64,000 nt of DNA from Campylobacter taeniopygiae (GTDB lineage Bacteria; Campylobacterota; Campylobacteria; Campylobacterales; Campylobacteraceae): assembly GCF_005406225.1 (NCBI RefSeq), contig NZ_NXLY01000009.1:17007-81006 (forward strand), given 5' to 3'. Shown here piece after piece: positions 16,694 to 28,344 of the stretch. Numbering within the stretch: position 1 is the stretch's first letter; every line of letters begins with the position of its first letter. Position numbers and translations under genes: made by a program. Under the pieces are notes generated by a model. The model was not told the DNA's origin, made no database searches, and saw only the letters and a list, made by a program, of their open reading frames with translations.

Positions 16694-18199
16694 ATGAATT
16701 TTAAAGCTGATGAAATCAGTTCTATTATAAAAGAAAAAATCGAAAATTTTGATTTAGATCTTGAAATTGAAGAAACAGGAAAAATCATTTCCATAGCTGA
16801 TGGAGTTGCTAAAGCTTATGGATTGAAAAATATTATGGCCGGAGAAATGGTCGAATTTGAAAACGGCGATAAAGGTATGGCTCTTAATCTTGAAGAAAGT
16901 AGCGTAGGTATTATCATACTTGGAAAAGGTGAAGGTTTAAAAGAAGGCTCTTCAGTAAAACGCTTAAAAAAACTTCTTAAAGTTCCAGTAGGTAATGCTT
17001 TAATTGGAAGAGTCGTTAATGCCCTAGGAGAACCAATTGACGCTAAAGGTCCTATTGATAGCAATGAATTTCGTTGCGTAGAAGAAAAAGCTAAAGGTAT
17101 TATGGCAAGAAAAAGCGTTCATGAACCTTTACAAACCGGAATTAAAGCGATAGACGCTCTTGTTCCAATTGGTCGCGGTCAAAGAGAGCTTATTATCGGT
17201 GATAGACAAACAGGAAAAACTACTGTAGCTATTGATACTATTATAGCTCAAAAAGGACAAGATGTTATTTGTATTTATGTTGCCATTGGACAAAAACAAA
17301 GTACAGTTGCTCAAGTTGTAAAAAAACTTGAGGAGCATGGGGCAATGGATTATACTATAGTAGTTAATGCTGGTGCAAGTGATCCAGCATCTCTTCAATA
17401 TATCGCACCTTATACCGGTGTTACCATGGGAGAATTTTTTAGAGACAATGCTAAACACGCTTTAATTGTTTATGATGATCTAAGCAAACATGCCGTAGCT
17501 TATCGTGAAATGTCTTTGATTTTACGTCGTCCTCCTGGTCGTGAAGCTTATCCTGGTGATGTATTTTATCTTCACTCAAGACTTTTAGAAAGAGCAAGTA
17601 AATTAAGTGATGAGTTGGGCGCAGGCTCTCTTACTGCTTTACCGATTATAGAAACACAAGCGGGAGACGTTTCAGCTTATATTCCAACCAACGTTATTTC
17701 CATTACCGATGGACAAATTTTCTTAGAAACAGATTTATTTAACTCTGGCATTCGTCCTGCAATCAATGTTGGTTTATCAGTTTCTAGGGTTGGCGGTGCT
17801 GCACAAATTAAAGCAACTAAACAAGTATCGGGAACTCTAAGATTGGATCTTGCACAATATAGAGAACTCCAAGCTTTTGCCCAATTTGCTAGCGATCTTG
17901 ATGAAGCAAGTAGAAAACAACTTGAACGCGGTCAAAGAATGGTAGAGCTTTTAAAACAACCTCCTTATGCACCAATCAGCATAGAAAAACAAATCGTTTC
18001 AATTTTTGCTGGCGCTAAAGGACATTTAGACAACATACCTGTTTCAAAAATTCAAGAATTTGAAAGTGGAATTTATTCATTTATTGAAACAAAATATCCA
18101 GATATTTTTGAACAAATTCGTTCCAAAAAAGCTCTAGATGCAGAATTAGAAGAAAAATTAACTAAAGCCATTAATGAGTTTAAATCAAATCAGCTATAA
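16694..18199 (+). CDS. atpA: ATP synthase F1 subunit alpha
   Basis: Non-catalytic nucleotide-binding subunit of F1, 501 residues. The P-loop GDRQTGKT is at 169-176, and the highly conserved [21 protein letters not shown] and [14 protein letters not shown] stretches are intact. The start follows AAGGAGAATATGT. The sequence is close to C. jejuni AtpA as I remember it but differs at many positions, one reason for assigning a related species. Confidence 0.97.
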   Translation: MNFKADEISSIIKEKIENFDLDLEIEETGKIISIADGVAKAYGLKNIMAGEMVEFENGDKGMALNLEESSVGIIILGKGEGLKEGSSVKRLKKLLKVPVGNALIGRVVNALGEPIDAKGPIDSNEFRCVEEKAKGIMARKSVHEPLQTGIKAIDALVPIGRGQRELIIGDRQTGKTTVAIDTIIAQKGQDVICIYVAIGQKQSTVAQVVKKLEEHGAMDYTIVVNAGASDPASLQYIAPYTGVTMGEFFRDNAKHALIVYDDLSKHAVAYREMSLILRRPPGREAYPGDVFYLHSRLLERASKLSDELGAGSLTALPIIETQAGDVSAYIPTNVISITDGQIFLETDLFNSGIRPAINVGLSVSRVGGAAQIKATKQVSGTLRLDLAQYRELQAFAQFASDLDEASRKQLERGQRMVELLKQPPYAPISIEKQIVSIFAGAKGHLDNIPVSKIQEFESGIYSFIETKYPDIFEQIRSKKALDAELEEKLTKAINEFKSNQL

Positions 18200-18207
18200 G
18201 GTCTTTT

Positions 18208-20515
<2,308 letters not shown>

Positions 20516-20517
20516 TA

Positions 20518-20904
20518 ATGGATAATTTATTTAAAATTGAAATTATCACACCTATGGGTGTAATTTACGAAGGTGATATAAAATCAGTCACTTTGCCAGG
20601 AAGTGAAGGAGAATTTGGCGTATTAAAAAATCATGCGGCTTTAGTTTCTTCATTAAGATCAGGCATTATTGATATAGAAAAAGAAGATTTAAGCCATGAA
20701 TTAATTGCAATTGATGCAGGGCATGTTAAAGTAGATGAAGATAAAACTAGTGTTTTGGCAAAAGGGGCGGTTTGGATTTCAGGATCTAATGAAAGTGAAA
20801 TAGAAAAAAACCTTTCTAAAGCTAAAGAGTTGATCAAATCAATGAGTTCAGATAGCATTGCTTTAGCTGCCACTTTTTCTAAAATAGATAATCTAAAAGG
20901 TTAA
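20518..20904 (+). CDS. atpC: ATP synthase F1 subunit epsilon
   Basis: Regulatory rotor-foot subunit, 128 residues, with the N-terminal beta-sandwich signature TPMGVIYEGDIKSVTLPGSEGEFGVLKNHA and a C-terminal helical part. It starts 2 bases after atpD and is the last atp gene here; tolQ follows after 3 bases with no visible terminator, so the tol genes may be read through from the atp promoter. Confidence 0.93.
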   Translation: MDNLFKIEIITPMGVIYEGDIKSVTLPGSEGEFGVLKNHAALVSSLRSGIIDIEKEDLSHELIAIDAGHVKVDEDKTSVLAKGAVWISGSNESEIEKNLSKAKELIKSMSSDSIALAATFSKIDNLKG

Positions 20905-20907
20905 TAA

Positions 20908-21462
20908 ATGAATTTTGAAGCAATATTTAATTTTTTTGGTAATTCGAGTATTATTACCTATGTAGTTCTTATTTGGCTTTCTTTGTATTTCATTCTTTCA
21001 TTTTCTATTTTTTTTTCAAGAATCAGCTATATAGCAACTTGGAAAAATAAAGAAAAAGAAAGTTTAGAAACTTTACTTTTAGGAGAAAAAGATTTAAGTC
21101 GTACAGATTCTATTTTAAGAAAATGCACCGACACAAGTCTTAATCACTTAGAAATTTATAAAAATTTAGCCACTCGTCGCGCTTCAGGTGGCTTGACTTG
21201 GCTTAGTATTGTTGCTTCAACTTCTCCTTTTATAGGTCTTTTTGGGACGGTTATTTCTATATTAGAAACCTTTGGAGGTCTTGGAAATCAAAATTCTTTA
21301 AGCATTATTGCACCACAAATTAGCGAGGCTTTGGTTGCAACAGGTTGTGGAATTTTAGTTGCTATTCCTGCTTATACTTTTCATCTTATTATTAAAGCTA
21401 GAGCTTTTGAACTTTTAAGCATTATTGATAGTGAAATTAAAGTTTTATCCAATAATCACTAA
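20908..21462 (+). CDS. tolQ: TolQ/ExbB-type proton channel subunit
   Basis: Inner-membrane subunit of the Tol-Pal energy-coupling motor, 184 residues, with an N-terminal membrane segment (about 15-37) and two more around 100-120 and 143-163. The segment GLTWLSIVASTSPFIGLFGTVISILETF is the MotA/TolQ/ExbB core with its proton-path residues. Position with tolR, tolA, tolB and pal decides TolQ rather than ExbB; annotators often call it exbB. Confidence 0.9.
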   Translation: MNFEAIFNFFGNSSIITYVVLIWLSLYFILSFSIFFSRISYIATWKNKEKESLETLLLGEKDLSRTDSILRKCTDTSLNHLEIYKNLATRRASGGLTWLSIVASTSPFIGLFGTVISILETFGGLGNQNSLSIIAPQISEALVATGCGILVAIPAYTFHLIIKARAFELLSIIDSEIKVLSNNH

Positions 21463-21471
21463 GGCTTTACA

Positions 21472-21861
21472 ATGCTATTTGAAGAACACAAACCAGAACT
21501 TAATATTACGCCTCTAGTGGATATTATGCTTGTTTTACTTGCCATATTGATGGTTACAGCTCCAAGCATCACCTATGAAGAAAAGATAAATCTTCCACAA
21601 GGAAGTCAAAAATCCACAAGTGCTCCGACTGTAAAAAGCTTAATTGTAAGCATCAATTCTAAAAAAGAAATTTTCTTAAATCAAGAAAAATATAATTTTG
21701 TAAGTTTCGCTGATAATTTAGCACAAAAAAAATCACAATTTAATACCGATGAACCTGTTTTTATCAGAGCTGATAAAAATTTAAAATATGATGATGTTAT
21801 TTATGTCTTAAAAAGTATTAAAAACCTAGGTTTTACTAAAGTTGCATTACAAACAGAATAA
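21472..21861 (+). CDS. tolR: TolR/ExbD-type subunit
   Basis: Partner of TolQ, 129 residues: one membrane segment at about 14-33 containing the conserved proton-carrying aspartate (TPLVDIMLVLLAILMV), then a periplasmic domain. It uses the proton gradient with TolQ to energise TolA. It lies 9 bases after tolQ, and tolA follows after 4 bases. Confidence 0.9.
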   Translation: MLFEEHKPELNITPLVDIMLVLLAILMVTAPSITYEEKINLPQGSQKSTSAPTVKSLIVSINSKKEIFLNQEKYNFVSFADNLAQKKSQFNTDEPVFIRADKNLKYDDVIYVLKSIKNLGFTKVALQTE

Positions 21862-21865
21862 AAAT

Positions 21866-22642
21866 ATGAAAAAATACGGCTTAAGTAATTTAAATTCTTT
21901 CTTATTGGCTTTAGCGGTTTATTTAATTGTTATTGCTTTTGTTTTTTTTAGACTTGTAACTCAAGTTGCCCCTGCCATACAATACACAGATTTAAAAGAT
22001 AGTTTTATTGATATTGAACTTTCAGAGCCTTCTAAACAAACAACCGTTAATCCAAATACTCCAAAAAATTTACAAAAACCAAATGATCAAGTTGATGTCA
22101 ATAAACTTTTTGCACAAACAACAAACCAAAGTGTTAAAACCGAAGATATAGATCAACAAGCAAATAATTTTAATGAACTTTTTGGCAATATAGAAGAAAT
22201 ACAAGATGCAAAAACAACAAAAATACAAGCGAACGCTCAATCAGCAAGTTCAACAACTCCTAAACCTCAAGCTTCAGAACTTATCAAAAAACTTAATGAT
22301 AGCTTGATAGAAGAAGAAAATCTCACTCAAGGTGAAAGTACTAAAACTCAAAAAATGGGTGTTTATGATGAATTTTTAGGCAAAGTTGTGCGTGTTATTA
22401 CCCAAAGATGGAAACAATACTATCCTAATAATAAAGAAATCAGTGTAAAGGTAAAAATCTTTATTGATGAAAATGGGAAATTTGGTTATACTTCAGTGGA
22501 AAAAAGTGGTGATTCTTTATACGATGCTAAAGTGGCGGAATTTTTAGAAAGTCAAAAAGGGAAATTTATAACTTATCCTCCACAAAATAAAAGCATAAGT
22601 ATAATTATGAATTTAAAAGACGAAATAAAAAATCAACAATAA
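21866..22642 (+). CDS. tolA: TolA-like periplasm-spanning protein
   Basis: Links the TolQR motor to TolB/Pal at the outer membrane. The ATG at 21866, four bases after the tolR stop, gives 258 residues; an upstream TTG at 21842 would lie inside tolR. One membrane segment (about 10-33) is followed by a Gln/Asn/Thr-rich linker and a C-terminal TonB/TolA-type domain (VVRVITQRWKQYYPNNKEISVKVKI...). The sequence is poorly conserved outside these parts, so position supports the call. Confidence 0.83.
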   Translation: MKKYGLSNLNSFLLALAVYLIVIAFVFFRLVTQVAPAIQYTDLKDSFIDIELSEPSKQTTVNPNTPKNLQKPNDQVDVNKLFAQTTNQSVKTEDIDQQANNFNELFGNIEEIQDAKTTKIQANAQSASSTTPKPQASELIKKLNDSLIEEENLTQGESTKTQKMGVYDEFLGKVVRVITQRWKQYYPNNKEISVKVKIFIDENGKFGYTSVEKSGDSLYDAKVAEFLESQKGKFITYPPQNKSISIIMNLKDEIKNQQ

Positions 22643-22655
22643 TTTAGGAGAAAAA

Positions 22656-23867
22656 ATGAAAAAAATTTTTACCATTTTCTTGCTCTTTTTGGGTGTCCTT
22701 TGGGCTGAAGATCCAACGATTACAGTTGTTAATTCAGGCGTAGTTTTACCAAAAATTATCGTTAAAGATAATTCTAATATAAGCGATATCGCTTTAAAAC
22801 GTAGTTTTTATAATATAATCGTCAATGATTTAAAAGTGAGTTCAAATTTTGATGTTGTAAGTGATGCTGCTGAAAAAAGTAATTATGTTTTTGAATATAC
22901 TCTAAGTCAAAATGGAAATAGCTTAAATTTAAATGTTAAAATTAAAGCCGGAGGAATTGAAAAATCAAATCAAACTTATACTTTAAATAGTATTGAACAA
23001 TATCCTTTTCTAGCACATAAGAGTATCAAAGCTTCTGTTAGTGCTTTAGGCTTACCTCCTGTTGAATGGATGGATCATAAAATTTTAATAGCTAGAAATT
23101 CAAGTTCTAAAAGAAGTCAAATTATCATGGCTGATTATACTTTAACGTACCAAAAAGTTCTTATTGATGGTGGTTTAAATTTATTTCCAAAATGGGGCAA
23201 TAAAGAACAAACTATATTTTATTACACAGCTTATGATAACAATATGCCTACACTTTATCGCTACAATTTAAATTCCAATAAAGCCTATAAAATTCTATCC
23301 AGTGGTGGTATGGTTGTGGCTAGCGATGTAAGTTCAGATGGAAATAAACTACTTATTACCATGGCTCCAAAAGATCAACCTGATATTTATCTATATGATC
23401 TAAACAGTAAAAAATTAACCCAACTTACAAATTATTCTGGTATCGATGTTAATGGTAATTTTATAGGAAGTAATGATGATAAGATGGTTTTTGTTAGCGA
23501 TCGTTTAGGCTATCCAAATATATTCTTACAAAATTTAGATAGTTCTAGTGGTGCTGAACAAGCTGTTTTTCATGGAAAAAATAACTCAGCGGTTTCTACT
23601 TATAAGGATTTCTTAGTGTATTCTAGTAGGGAAGCTAATCAATATGGAGTTTTTAATATTTATTTAACATCAATTAATGGCAATGACGTAAGACAGCTTA
23701 CAGCTAATGGAAAAAATTTATTCCCTAGATTTTCTAGTGATGGAGGCAGTATAGTTTTTATTAAATACCTCGGTGCACAAAGTGCTTTAGGTGTTATAAG
23801 AGTCAATGCAAACAAAACTTTTTATTTTCCTTTAAAGCTTGGAAAAATTCAATCTATTGATTGGTGA
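22656..23867 (+). CDS. tolB: Tol-Pal system protein TolB
   Basis: Periplasmic beta-propeller that binds Pal and TolA, 403 residues. A signal peptide spans residues 1-17 (ending GVLWA). Propeller blades are seen as repeated stretches such as SSDGNKLLITMAPKDQPDIYLYDL, GSNDDKMVFVSDRLGYPNIFL and SSDGGSIVFIKYLG. It follows tolA after 13 bases with TTAGGAG as ribosome binding site. Confidence 0.93.
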   Translation: MKKIFTIFLLFLGVLWAEDPTITVVNSGVVLPKIIVKDNSNISDIALKRSFYNIIVNDLKVSSNFDVVSDAAEKSNYVFEYTLSQNGNSLNLNVKIKAGGIEKSNQTYTLNSIEQYPFLAHKSIKASVSALGLPPVEWMDHKILIARNSSSKRSQIIMADYTLTYQKVLIDGGLNLFPKWGNKEQTIFYYTAYDNNMPTLYRYNLNSNKAYKILSSGGMVVASDVSSDGNKLLITMAPKDQPDIYLYDLNSKKLTQLTNYSGIDVNGNFIGSNDDKMVFVSDRLGYPNIFLQNLDSSSGAEQAVFHGKNNSAVSTYKDFLVYSSREANQYGVFNIYLTSINGNDVRQLTANGKNLFPRFSSDGGSIVFIKYLGAQSALGVIRVNANKTFYFPLKLGKIQSIDW

Positions 23868-23882
23868 AGTTAGCATTATGAG

Positions 23883-23911
23883 TTGCAATTAATAAAAAAT
23901 TTAGATATAAT
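23883..23911 (+). promoter_or_regulatory. Internal promoter for pal
   Basis: TTGCAA at 23883-23888 and TATAAT at 23906-23911 are 17 bases apart, a near-ideal sigma-70 promoter in the gap between tolB and pal. It predicts a leader of about 28 bases and extra transcription of the abundant lipoprotein gene. Confidence 0.65.
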
Positions 23912-23945
23912 ACGCTCAAATCTATTCATATTGGAAAGGTCGGAA

Positions 23946-24443
23946 ATGAAAAAAATTCTTTTTAGTTCGATTGCCGCATTTGCAGTGATCATTAGTGGAT
24001 GTAGCACAAAAAGCACTAGCGTAAGTAGCGATACTAGTGTAGATTCTAACAGAGGTTCAAACGGAAGAGATAATTGGGATATTGATTCAAGAATTTCTCA
24101 ACTTAATGATACTTTAAATAAAGTATATTTTGATTTTGATAAATTTAATATTCGCCCAGATATGCAAAATGTTATCAATAACAACGCAAATATCTTTAAT
24201 ACCGAAGTAAGTGGAGTTAATATCACAGTTGAAGGTAATTGCGATGAATGGGGAACTGATGAATATAATCAAGCTTTAGGTTTAAAAAGAGCAAAAGCTG
24301 TTAAAGAAGCTTTAGTGGCTCAAGGAGTAAATTCAGATAGAATTTCTATTAAAAGCTATGGTGAAACAAATCCAGTTTGTACAGAAAAAACAAAAGCTTG
24401 CGACGCACAAAACAGACGTGCTGAATTTAAACTATCAAAATAA
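23946..24443 (+). CDS. pal: Peptidoglycan-associated lipoprotein Pal (Omp18)
   Basis: Outer-membrane lipoprotein that anchors the envelope to peptidoglycan, 165 residues. The start at 23946 follows GAAAGGTCGG and gives a proper lipoprotein signal with lipobox ISGC (Cys about residue 20). An upstream TTG at 23883 is rejected because it would lie inside the promoter. The C-terminal OmpA-like domain holds VEGNCDEWGTDEYNQALGLKRAKAVKEAL, the peptidoglycan-binding motif. Confidence 0.94.
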   Translation: MKKILFSSIAAFAVIISGCSTKSTSVSSDTSVDSNRGSNGRDNWDIDSRISQLNDTLNKVYFDFDKFNIRPDMQNVINNNANIFNTEVSGVNITVEGNCDEWGTDEYNQALGLKRAKAVKEALVAQGVNSDRISIKSYGETNPVCTEKTKACDAQNRRAEFKLSK

Positions 24444-24446
24444 TCT

Positions 24447-25406
24447 ATGAAAAAAATACTTTCAGTAGCTCTTCTTATGGGAGCTACTTTACTTCATGCT
24501 GAAAACTCGGCTTTTGGTGCAGGAGATATAACTAGCAATAGTGCCTATGGTCTAAGCTCAAGCGAAAGATTACTCAAAGAAAAGCTTGATTCTTTAAGCA
24601 ATAGCAATTCTCAAGCAAACGCAAGAATTGACGAAATGCAAGAAAGAATTGAAGGTTTGCAAAGCACTTTGGAAGGTATTAATTCTCAATATGCTAAATC
24701 TAATTCTAGATTAACCCAATTGGAAGCAAATAATGATAGTCTAGAAAATAACTTAACCATAGAAATTCAAAATTTAAAAAAATATGTTGAAGAAAGTAGA
24801 AAAATTCAAGAAGCTAATAATAAGCAATTTAAAAAAATCTTAACAGAACTTAGTTCTTTAGTCGATTCTATTAATGCAAATTATGTATCAAAAGAAGAAC
24901 TTAAAGATATAAATTTAAGCATAAATAACATTTCATCAAACACTTCACATAAAAACACTGATAATACTTTAAATGAAAAAAAAGATGATAATATCACAAC
25001 TAATATACAAATTCAGGATGCAAATAAAACTATAGATGATTCATGGAAAAAGAAGAAAAATAATGAAATTTTAGATTTAGCGATACAAGATCTCCATAAA
25101 GATTTATATGAAGAATGCAAAACCAAATTAAACCATCTTATAGCACAAAAATATAAACCGGCAAGAGCAAATTTTTGGCTAGGAGAGGTAGAATATAAAC
25201 AAAAAAATTATAACAATGCCATTGCTTTTTACAAAAAAAGTTCTGCTATCAGCTCTAAGGGGGATTATTTTCCAAAGCTTTTATACCACACTGCAATTTC
25301 ACTAGATAAAGTAGGTAATACAAAAACAGCCAATGGATTTTACAAGGCTTTAAAGAAAAATTATCCAAATACACCTGAAGCAAAAGCTTCGCCAAATAGA
25401 AAATAA
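24447..25406 (+). CDS. cpoB: Tol-Pal accessory protein CpoB (YbgF)-like
   Basis: Periplasmic protein of 319 residues that in other bacteria coordinates Tol-Pal with peptidoglycan synthesis during division. A signal peptide (1-18, ending LLHA) is followed by a coiled-coil region (about 40-150, with LQSTLEGINSQYAKSNSRLTQ) and a C-terminal TPR-like domain (FWLGEVEYKQKNYNNAIAFYKKS, YHTAISLDKVGNTKTANGFYKALKKNYPNTPEA). It starts 3 bases after pal. Confidence 0.88.
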   Translation: MKKILSVALLMGATLLHAENSAFGAGDITSNSAYGLSSSERLLKEKLDSLSNSNSQANARIDEMQERIEGLQSTLEGINSQYAKSNSRLTQLEANNDSLENNLTIEIQNLKKYVEESRKIQEANNKQFKKILTELSSLVDSINANYVSKEELKDINLSINNISSNTSHKNTDNTLNEKKDDNITTNIQIQDANKTIDDSWKKKKNNEILDLAIQDLHKDLYEECKTKLNHLIAQKYKPARANFWLGEVEYKQKNYNNAIAFYKKSSAISSKGDYFPKLLYHTAISLDKVGNTKTANGFYKALKKNYPNTPEAKASPNRK

Positions 25407-25418
25407 AAAAGGAAAAAA

Positions 25419-25979
25419 ATGTCAATAGAAAAAAATAATGTTGTTTCAATGTTTTATGAACTCAAAGATGCCAATACTCAAGAAGTTTTAGAATCAAATT
25501 TATACGCTCAACCTATTTCTTTTATAGTCGGAAAAGGACAGATTTTAGAAAGCTTAGAAGAAGAAATTATGAAGCTTGATTGTCCAAGCAATAGTGATGT
25601 TTTAATTAAAAAAGAAAAGGGTTTGGGTGAATACGATGCTAACGCTATTCAAACATTACCTAAAGAGCAATTTGCCGGAATTGATTTGAAAATAGGTATG
25701 GAACTTTTTGGTGAAGGTGAAAATGGTGAAACCGTTCGCGTAAGTGTTAAAGAAATTAATGAAAACGATGTTGTTGTTGATTATAATCATCCTTATGCTG
25801 GAAGAGATTTACTCTTTTCACTTAACATTGTAGATGTTAGACCAGCTAGCGAAGATGAAATTTTAACAGGCATTATTGCAGGAAGTCATAGTTGTGGATG
25901 TGGCGGGGGACACCATGATCACGATCATCATCACGGAGGTGGTGGCTGCTGCGGTGGCGGAGGTTGTGGTTGTCACTAA
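25419..25979 (+). CDS. slyD: FKBP-type peptidyl-prolyl isomerase SlyD
   Basis: Cytoplasmic prolyl isomerase and metal chaperone, 186 residues. The SlyD core includes SFIVGKGQILESLEEEIMKL and the IF-domain region, and the C-terminal tail (about 152-186) is extremely rich in His, Cys and Gly. SlyD tails bind nickel and help hydrogenase maturation, which would match the nickel-type importer at the start of the window. The stop shares a base with the fabD start. Confidence 0.93.
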   Translation: MSIEKNNVVSMFYELKDANTQEVLESNLYAQPISFIVGKGQILESLEEEIMKLDCPSNSDVLIKKEKGLGEYDANAIQTLPKEQFAGIDLKIGMELFGEGENGETVRVSVKEINENDVVVDYNHPYAGRDLLFSLNIVDVRPASEDEILTGIIAGSHSCGCGGGHHDHDHHHGGGGCCGGGGCGCH

Positions 25980-26902
25980 TGAATATTGCCTTTATATTTC
26001 CAGGACAAGGATCTCAAGTCGCTGGAATGGGAAAAAGCTTTTACGAAAATTCTAAAAATGCAAAAGAACTCCTTGAAAGTGCAAGTGATTTTTGTAAGAT
26101 TGATTTTAAACATTTGCTTTTTGAAGAAAATGATCAGTTAAATAAGAGCGAATTTACCCAACCTGCTATTGTATTAAATTCTTTGATGGCTTATACAGCC
26201 TTAATCGAACAAAAACCAGACTTACAAGCTGTATTTTCTCTAGGTCATTCTTTAGGAGAATTTTCAGCTTTGGCCGTAAATGGAGCTTTAGAATTTTTGC
26301 AAACTCTTACTTTGGTTAATAAAAGAGGATTTTTCATGCAAGAAGATTGTTCTAAAATTGAAGCAGGAATGATGGTTGTTTTAGGATTGGATGATCAAAT
26401 CGTAGAAGAAATTTGCAAAAAAGCCCAAGAAGAAAATAAAAAAATATTTGCAGCAAACTATAACTGCGATGGTCAAATTGTTGTAGCAGGTTTAAAACCT
26501 GATCTTATAAGTTACGAAAATGAATTTAAAAAAGCTGGGGCAAAAAGAGCAATGCTTTTAAACATGAGTGTTGCAAGTCATTGTCCTTTACTTGAAAATG
26601 CTTCATCAAAACTTTGCATTGAGCTTGAAAAAACACTCAAACCAAATTTTAAAGCTGTAGTTTCAAATGCAAATGCAAAAATTTATACCGATAAAGAACA
26701 AGCGTTAAAACTACTCAAATCTCAACTCATTTCTCCTGTTCTTTATAAGCAAAGTATTAAAAATTATGAAAATGAAATCGATTACTTTATAGAATTTGGT
26801 GCAAGCATTCTTAAAGGTTTAAACAAAAAAATAAGCTCTAAGGAAACTTATTCTTTGACTAATTTTAGCGATATTGATGAATTTTTAAAGGTTATAAAAT
26901 GA
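25979..26902 (+). CDS. fabD: Malonyl-CoA:ACP transacylase
   Basis: Loads malonyl groups on acyl carrier protein for fatty acid synthesis. The ATG at 25979 (overlapping the slyD stop as TAATG) gives 307 residues starting MNIAFIFPGQGSQ, the family start. The catalytic serine is Ser91 in GHSLGEFSA and a histidine near 198 (ASHCPLLE) completes the dyad. The stop overlaps mtnN by 4 bases. Confidence 0.95.
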   Translation: MNIAFIFPGQGSQVAGMGKSFYENSKNAKELLESASDFCKIDFKHLLFEENDQLNKSEFTQPAIVLNSLMAYTALIEQKPDLQAVFSLGHSLGEFSALAVNGALEFLQTLTLVNKRGFFMQEDCSKIEAGMMVVLGLDDQIVEEICKKAQEENKKIFAANYNCDGQIVVAGLKPDLISYENEFKKAGAKRAMLLNMSVASHCPLLENASSKLCIELEKTLKPNFKAVVSNANAKIYTDKEQALKLLKSQLISPVLYKQSIKNYENEIDYFIEFGASILKGLNKKISSKETYSLTNFSDIDEFLKVIK

Positions 26903-27585
26903 AAATAGCAATTTTAGGCGCAATGCCAGAGGAAATAACCCCTTTACTTGAAATTTTAAAAGAATACAAAAGTATTGAATACGCAAACAATACTTATTAT
27001 CTAGCAAATTATAAAAATCATGAACTTATTTTAGCTTATTCTAAAATAGGAAAAGTCAATTCAACTTTAAGTGCAAGCATAATGATTGAAAAATTTGGGG
27101 CTGAAATTTTACTTTTTACAGGTGTGGCAGGTGCTTTTAATCCAGAATTAGAAATAGGTGACTTACTCTACGCTACGCAATTAGCTCAATATGATCTTGA
27201 TATAACCGCTTTTGGACATCCACTTGGTTTTGTTCCTGGGAATGAAATTTTTATAAAAACAGATGAGAAGTTAAATAATCTTGCTTTAGAAGTTGCAAAA
27301 GAATTAAATATCAAACTAAAATCAGGAATCATTGCAACTGGAGATGAATTTATCTGCGATGAAGCAAAAAAAGCAAAAATAAGAGAAATTTTTAACGCCG
27401 ATGCTTGTGAAATGGAAGGTGCTAGTGTTGCTTTAGTTTGTGATGCTTTAAAAATACCTTGTTTTATTTTAAGAGCTATGAGTGATAAAGCTGGAGAAAA
27501 AGCTGAATTCGATTTTGATGAATTTGTGATTAATTCTGCGAAGATTTCGGCTAATTTTGTTCTTAAAATGTGTGAGAAATTATGA
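26899..27585 (+). CDS. mtnN: 5'-methylthioadenosine/S-adenosylhomocysteine nucleosidase
   Basis: Hydrolyses MTA and SAH (and, in Campylobacterota, 6-amino-6-deoxyfutalosine of the menaquinone pathway). The 228-residue protein has FTGVAGAFNPELEIGDLL, the purine-binding region and CEMEGASVALVCDALKIPCFILRAMSDKA, with the catalytic Glu in MEGA and Asp in MSDKA. It overlaps fabD and the next gene by 4 bases each. The futalosine role is family knowledge and fits the mqnP gene in this window. Confidence 0.94.
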   Translation: MKIAILGAMPEEITPLLEILKEYKSIEYANNTYYLANYKNHELILAYSKIGKVNSTLSASIMIEKFGAEILLFTGVAGAFNPELEIGDLLYATQLAQYDLDITAFGHPLGFVPGNEIFIKTDEKLNNLALEVAKELNIKLKSGIIATGDEFICDEAKKAKIREIFNADACEMEGASVALVCDALKIPCFILRAMSDKAGEKAEFDFDEFVINSAKISANFVLKMCEKL

Positions 27586-28337
27586 TAAACCTCAGCAAAA
27601 AGCTTATACGACAAGTTGCTCAAGCAAACGCTCAATTTGGGCTTATTAAGGATGGTGATCGCGTTCTTTTAGGCTTAAGTGGGGGCAAAGATTCTTTAGC
27701 TTTAGCACATCTTTTAAATCGTATGCAAGCTCACGCCCCTTTCAAATTTGATCTTGAAACTGTTACTTTAAGTTATGGTATGGGTGAAGATTATTCTCAA
27801 TTACATGCACATTGTGAAGAACATGGTATTAAACATAGCATTCTTGACTCTAATATCTACGAGGTATCTGGCGACACCATAAGGGAAAATTCTAGTTTTT
27901 GTAGCTATTTTTCAAGAATGCGACGCGGAGCTTTATATACTTATGCTCTTGAAAAAGGTTTTAATAAACTTGCTATTGGCCATCATTTAGATGATGCAGC
28001 GGAGAGTTTTTTTATGAATTTCATCCACAATGGATCCTTAAGAACCCTAGCTCCAATCTATAAAAGCAAACGTGGTATAACAGTGATACGCCCTTTGATT
28101 TTTGTTAGAGAAAGACAACTTAGAGACAATGCAATACAAAATGAACTCCAGGTTATAGGAAATGAGTTTTGTCCTGGTATGAAACTCAGTGAAAAAAATG
28201 TTAAATTTCCACATGCAAGAGAAGAATCCAAACAGCTTTTAGCAAATTTAGAAAAAGAACATCCTAAACTTTTTACGAGCTTAAAAACCGCCTTTTCTAA
28301 CTTACATACAGAAACTTTTTGGATGAATCAAGTATAA
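27582..28337 (+). CDS. TtcA-like PP-loop ATPase with altered cysteine motifs
   Basis: A 251-residue member of the TtcA/MesJ PP-loop ATPase group; TtcA makes 2-thiocytidine in tRNA. The ATP-pyrophosphatase motif LSGGKDS is at 32-38, and GHHLDDAAESFFMNFIHNG follows. In TtcA an iron-sulfur cluster is held by Cys pairs: the first is here CSYF (Cys107 kept, Phe110 in place of Cys), the second CPGM (Cys197 kept, Met200 in place of Cys). Thus the cluster may be absent or differently held. Cannot be called TtcA with confidence. Confidence 0.8.
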   Translation: MINLSKKLIRQVAQANAQFGLIKDGDRVLLGLSGGKDSLALAHLLNRMQAHAPFKFDLETVTLSYGMGEDYSQLHAHCEEHGIKHSILDSNIYEVSGDTIRENSSFCSYFSRMRRGALYTYALEKGFNKLAIGHHLDDAAESFFMNFIHNGSLRTLAPIYKSKRGITVIRPLIFVRERQLRDNAIQNELQVIGNEFCPGMKLSEKNVKFPHAREESKQLLANLEKEHPKLFTSLKTAFSNLHTETFWMNQV

Positions 28338-28344
28338 AAACTCT

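Noticed and set aside
16816..17458. Minus-strand open frames opposite atpA
   Set aside because: Opposite one of the most conserved genes in the window, with low-complexity product and no start signal.
25880..25976. Repeat-like GGT/CAT/CAC codons as a DNA repeat or CRISPR
   Set aside because: These are the Gly, His and Cys codons of the SlyD metal-binding tail, not a separate repeat element.
27186..27635. Minus-strand open frame of 149 codons opposite mtnN
   Set aside because: It lies antisense to a well-conserved enzyme, is Ser/Ala/Lys-rich in the way shadow frames are, and no ribosome binding site is seen.
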